Below, piece by piece: positions 4,021 to 6,795 of a stretch of 6,795 nt of DNA. The stretch is from Acidobacteriaceae bacterium (GTDB taxonomy: Bacteria > Acidobacteriota > Terriglobia > Terriglobales > Acidobacteriaceae). Numbering within the stretch: the first letter of the stretch is position 1; every line of letters starts with the position of its first letter. The notes under the pieces were generated by a model. It saw only the letters and a program-made list of their open reading frames with translations. It was not told the DNA's origin and ran no database searches. The position numbers and the translations under genes were made by a program. The stretch covers positions 11,120 through 17,914 of the forward strand of contig PKXI01000063.1 of NCBI GenBank assembly GCA_003133425.1, written 5' to 3'.

Positions 4021-6594
4021 CTACTCGACACGCAATGCGATTACCGGATTGATGGAGGCCGCCCTGCGTGCGGGAATAATGCTGGCAAGCAGCGCGCAGA
4101 TTGCGAGTGAAACGATCGCGCCGCTGAGTACGAGCGGGTCCCAGCCCTTGACCTCATACAATTGCGATGCGATCAGGCGAGCACAACCCATTGAAGCCGG
4201 AATGCCAATCAGCAATCCAATGAGAATCTGAAGGAAAGCGCCACGTAATACCAGGCGAACCACACTGATCCGGTTTGCGCCCATGGCAATGCGGACACCG
4301 ATTTCATTGGTCCGCCGTTCGACGCTGTAGGCGGTCACTCCGTACAGACCCACGGCAGCAAGCACCAGGGCGAGTATGCCGAAAAGCCCGGTCAACTGCG
4401 CCACGGTGCGCTGCTGGTCGAGCCTGCCTGCTACCTGGTCCTGCATCGAACGCATCCTGATGAGAGTGAGATTGGGGTCGACCTCAGCAAGCGCCCGGCG
4501 GATCTGCGGTTCCAGCTCTCCCATACCGCTTGACTCCTGGCTGTCGCGCAATTTGAGGACGACGCTCTCGATCAAGTGGGTGCGGTTCTCGATCATCTGC
4601 GCCATTGAGTCGTCATACTGCACGTGTTGCGCCAGCGGCACGAAAAACAGTGGCGGTCTCCAATGGCCGCTGGGATCGGTATAGTTTGCGGTGCGCACAA
4701 TGCCGACGATTTCATAGGTACCACTGTTCTTTACGTCGGTAATTCCGAAGTGCGTGCCGATCGGATCTTCGCCCTGCTTAAAGAACTTGCGCACGAATGC
4801 TTCATCTACGACGGCGATTTTGCGCGTAGCCGCCGTGTCCTGGTCTGTAATGCTGCGGCCGCGAACAATCGTCTGACCCATCGCTTCCAGATAGCCGGGC
4901 CCTACGTGGTCCCAGGACGCGCCACTACTGTTGTCGGCAACATTCGGTATTTCATGACCCTGTCGGACGATCAACTCGCCCCAGTTATCAGTGAATGGGG
5001 TGTACTGGGCCAGCGTTGCGCTCTGCACTCCGGGGATGCGGGAGAGACGATCCTGCAGCGCCCGGTACGTTGCATCCAGCTTTTCCGGCGAGTAGCCGGC
5101 GAATGGAGCATTGACGCTGAGGTTCACGCGATTCTCTGTTTCGAAGCCGAAGTTCTGGTGCGCCATTTTTTGCATGCTGCGGGTCAGCAGGCCTGCCCCC
5201 GCGAGCAAAACGAGAGACAACGTAGCCTGCACCACAACCAGGGATTTCTGCGGAAGTGAGGAGCTGTCGCGTGTGGTTCGATTGATGCCCCGCAGTGCCT
5301 CCGCCGGTTGGGCGCGCGATGTGAACCAGGCAGGCGCAACGCCAAAGAGCAATCCGGTGAGGAGAGAGACGGCAAATGCAAACCCGAGAATGGGCAGCGA
5401 CGGCGACGCATCAATGGGAACGAAATTCGCGTTGCGAAAGGCCATTGCGACAATCAGCTTTACTCCCAGGCAAGCAACGAGTATGCCTGCCGCGCCGCCC
5501 ATCACAGAGAGCACAACACTCTCGGTGAGCGACTGGCGGATGAGGCGTTTTCTTGAGGCGCCGAGCGCGAGACGGACAGCGGTCTGCGGGCGGCGCGCCG
5601 ATCCACGCGCCAGCAGCAGGTTGGCGATGTTCGCGCATGCAATGAGCAGCACCAGGCAACTGACTGCGAGAAGGATGCGCAGGCTGGCCTCGTAATCTCC
5701 CTTCATCGCGGCGACGCCGGACCCGGCGGGAATCACATTGATGTTCTGCTTGGGCAGTATGATTTTGATCTGCGGCAGAAACTGCGGGAACTCGGCACCC
5801 AGGTCGGTCACGACCCAATCACGCATGATGGTGGTGAAGCGAGCGGCAAGACCGTCGGGTTTTGTGCCCGGCCTCAGCCTGCCAATAATTCGCAGCCAGG
5901 AATTTGATTGCTTGAGAATGGAGTTCTTTCCAACGATCTGCGGTTCCTGCTGCAGCGGCAGAAAAATATCCGGGGGATCGCTGCGCAGCGTCTCGCCATA
6001 AAAGCCTGGCGGAGTAATACCTACAATCGTGAATGGATGGCCATCGAGCATAAACGTGGAGCCAACGACTTTGGGGTTGGACGCGTATTCCTGCTGCCAC
6101 ACGCGGTTGCTGAGCATTGCTGCCGGCGCGCTTGAAGGCTGATCATCGGCGGGCGTGATTGTGCGTCCTGCATAGGCTTGAATGCCGAAGGTGGAGAAAT
6201 AGTTTCCCGAGACGTACTCGCCGCGCAATGGCCTGGCGGGCTGGTTGGTTTCGCTCTGCCGCGCGCTGAATTCGGAACTGCCGCCCTGAAACGCAGCGAG
6301 CTGCTCAAACTCTGGCGCGGCAGCGATGAAACGCAGATAGAGCTGGTAAGGAAACAGGCCCCAGTTATCCTGCGGGCCGCCCTGGACGCAGCAGGTGTTG
6401 CTGTCGCCCACTCGATAGAGGCTAGCCGGGTCTGCGACCGGTAGCGACTTGAGCATGACGGAGTGGATGAGCGAGAAGATTGCCGTAGTTGCGCCGATGC
6501 CCAGCGCCAGCGTGAGCATGGCTGTAAGAGTGAAGATGGGGGACAGACGCATCTGCCGCAAGGCGTATAGGATGTCCCGGCGCAATGTTCGCAT
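4021..6594 (-). CDS. ADOP-type ABC permease (MacB-core/FtsX duplicated permease)
   Basis: A large inner-membrane permease of the acidobacterial duplicated orphan permease type, related to MacB/FtsX. Members are presumed to work in efflux or envelope transport with an ATPase encoded elsewhere. From the preferred Met (857 residues): helix 1 at about 23-45; a MacB-like periplasmic domain about 46-290 with Cys68-Cys69; helices 2-4 at about 306-329, 357-383 and 401-421, including ARGSARRPQTAVRLALGAS (329-347); helix 5 about 452-470; a second periplasmic domain about 471-725; helices 6-8 at about 734-756, 782-808 and 819-841. The second FtsX hallmark is RRTNEIGVRIAMGAN (760-774), and the end IPARRAASINPVIALRVE is typical. 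The two halves share the same order, as expected of an internal duplication. An upstream in-frame ATG at 6615 would add 7 residues but has no ribosome binding site, while AGAGG precedes the chosen start. No ATPase gene adjoins it. The substrate is unknown. Confidence 0.93.
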   Translation of the reverse strand: MRTLRRDILYALRQMRLSPIFTLTAMLTLALGIGATTAIFSLIHSVMLKSLPVADPASLYRVGDSNTCCVQGGPQDNWGLFPYQLYLRFIAAAPEFEQLAAFQGGSSEFSARQSETNQPARPLRGEYVSGNYFSTFGIQAYAGRTITPADDQPSSAPAAMLSNRVWQQEYASNPKVVGSTFMLDGHPFTIVGITPPGFYGETLRSDPPDIFLPLQQEPQIVGKNSILKQSNSWLRIIGRLRPGTKPDGLAARFTTIMRDWVVTDLGAEFPQFLPQIKIILPKQNINVIPAGSGVAAMKGDYEASLRILLAVSCLVLLIACANIANLLLARGSARRPQTAVRLALGASRKRLIRQSLTESVVLSVMGGAAGILVACLGVKLIVAMAFRNANFVPIDASPSLPILGFAFAVSLLTGLLFGVAPAWFTSRAQPAEALRGINRTTRDSSSLPQKSLVVVQATLSLVLLAGAGLLTRSMQKMAHQNFGFETENRVNLSVNAPFAGYSPEKLDATYRALQDRLSRIPGVQSATLAQYTPFTDNWGELIVRQGHEIPNVADNSSGASWDHVGPGYLEAMGQTIVRGRSITDQDTAATRKIAVVDEAFVRKFFKQGEDPIGTHFGITDVKNSGTYEIVGIVRTANYTDPSGHWRPPLFFVPLAQHVQYDDSMAQMIENRTHLIESVVLKLRDSQESSGMGELEPQIRRALAEVDPNLTLIRMRSMQDQVAGRLDQQRTVAQLTGLFGILALVLAAVGLYGVTAYSVERRTNEIGVRIAMGANRISVVRLVLRGAFLQILIGLLIGIPASMGCARLIASQLYEVKGWDPLVLSGAIVSLAICALLASIIPARRAASINPVIALRVE

Positions 6595-6600
6595 CGCAGG

Positions 6601-6605
6601 CCTCT
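6601..6605 (-). promoter_or_regulatory. Ribosome binding site deciding the permease start
   Basis: On the minus strand AGAGG (complement of 6601-6605) lies 6 nt before the ATG at 6592-6594. The ATG at 6613-6615 is preceded only by pyrimidine-rich sequence without purine tracts. The inner ATG gives the N-terminus MRTLRRDILYALRQ, which is the usual beginning of ADOP permeases without the optional N-terminal extension. Confidence 0.55.
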
Positions 6606-6615
6606 GACGCTTCAT

Positions 6616-6795
6616 ACGGGAAGAGAAGGGAAGTGGTTCCCTGTAATTTGGCGGGCGGAACGATTCGTGTCCCGGGGGACTGATGGTGGGGATTTGAATT
6701 GGAGAGTTTGAAGACAGAGAACCGGGCCATCGCCAACTGCTCGGGTTGAGGCGAGAAGGGAAGCAACAAAGAGCTAGACAAACATATTTGAAATT
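6616..6795. other. Upstream region of the permease gene with an 11-bp direct repeat
   Basis: No gene is supported here; a long minus-strand open frame (6422-6781) is a shadow that overlaps the permease start. GAGAAGGGAAG occurs twice on the plus strand, at 6623-6633 and 6753-6763 (130 bases apart), flanking the likely promoter region. It appears as CTTCCCTTCTC on the transcript strand. No convincing -10/-35 pair was found between them. The repeat may be a low-complexity coincidence. Confidence 0.35.

Noticed and set aside
3690..4395. Inverted ends of a transposable element
   Set aside because: The inverted similarity is explained by homologous permease coding sequence; there is no transposase and no target-site duplication was seen.
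4624..5259. 211-codon plus-strand open frame inside the permease
   Set aside because: It is antisense to the conserved periplasmic domain of the permease and shows no recognisable motif.
5111..5695. 194-codon plus-strand open frame inside the permease
   Set aside because: It is antisense to conserved FtsX transmembrane coding sequence, and its composition is that of a shadow frame.

Overview
The window most likely comes from an Acidobacteriota genome, probably class Terriglobia. The main reason is a very large two-repeat MacB/FtsX permease of the ADOP type (acidobacterial duplicated orphan permease), with the degraded tail of a second one beside it. Moderately GC-rich coding sequence and an ATPase type that is often annotated in soil bacteria as 'associated with Flp pilus assembly' fit this. 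The assignment is inferred from protein families, not from a marker gene.

Layout. Positions 1-390 hold no convincing gene. They contain a candidate promoter (246-274), a three-part repeat that can fold into two mutually exclusive hairpins (275-309), a GC-rich hairpin-rich leader and a perfect AGGAGG. Positions 391-1845 (+) encode a 484-residue protein with a degenerate MshEN-like N-domain, a winged-helix-like middle and an AAA+ ATPase. The AGGAGG is 17 nt from the ATG but only 5 nt from an in-frame ATC. Positions 1846-2059 are a gene-free convergent spacer. On the minus strand, an extended-SDR NAD(P)-dependent epimerase/dehydratase-like protein (2586-3569) is followed 85 nt downstream by a deoxycytidylate deaminase-type zinc enzyme (2060-2500), possibly in one transcript. 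Positions 3690-3976 (+) hold a frameshifted, internally deleted remnant of an ADOP permease C-terminus. Tail to tail with it lies the intact ADOP permease (4021-6594, minus). Positions 6616-6795 hold only its upstream region.

How the genes relate. I see no single pathway joining them. The deaminase and epimerase may share a transcript. The permease is an envelope protein with no ATPase gene beside it. The AAA+ protein has no pilus or secretion genes in view. I found no CRISPR array, tRNA, rRNA, insertion sequence or recognisable defence or biosynthetic cluster. The most interesting points are the non-canonical start geometry and structured leader of the AAA+ gene, its two 24-residue MshEN-like motifs at the expected spacing but without the terminal glutamines, the loss of the usual catalytic Ser/Thr in the epimerase-like protein, and the permease remnant facing an intact homologue.
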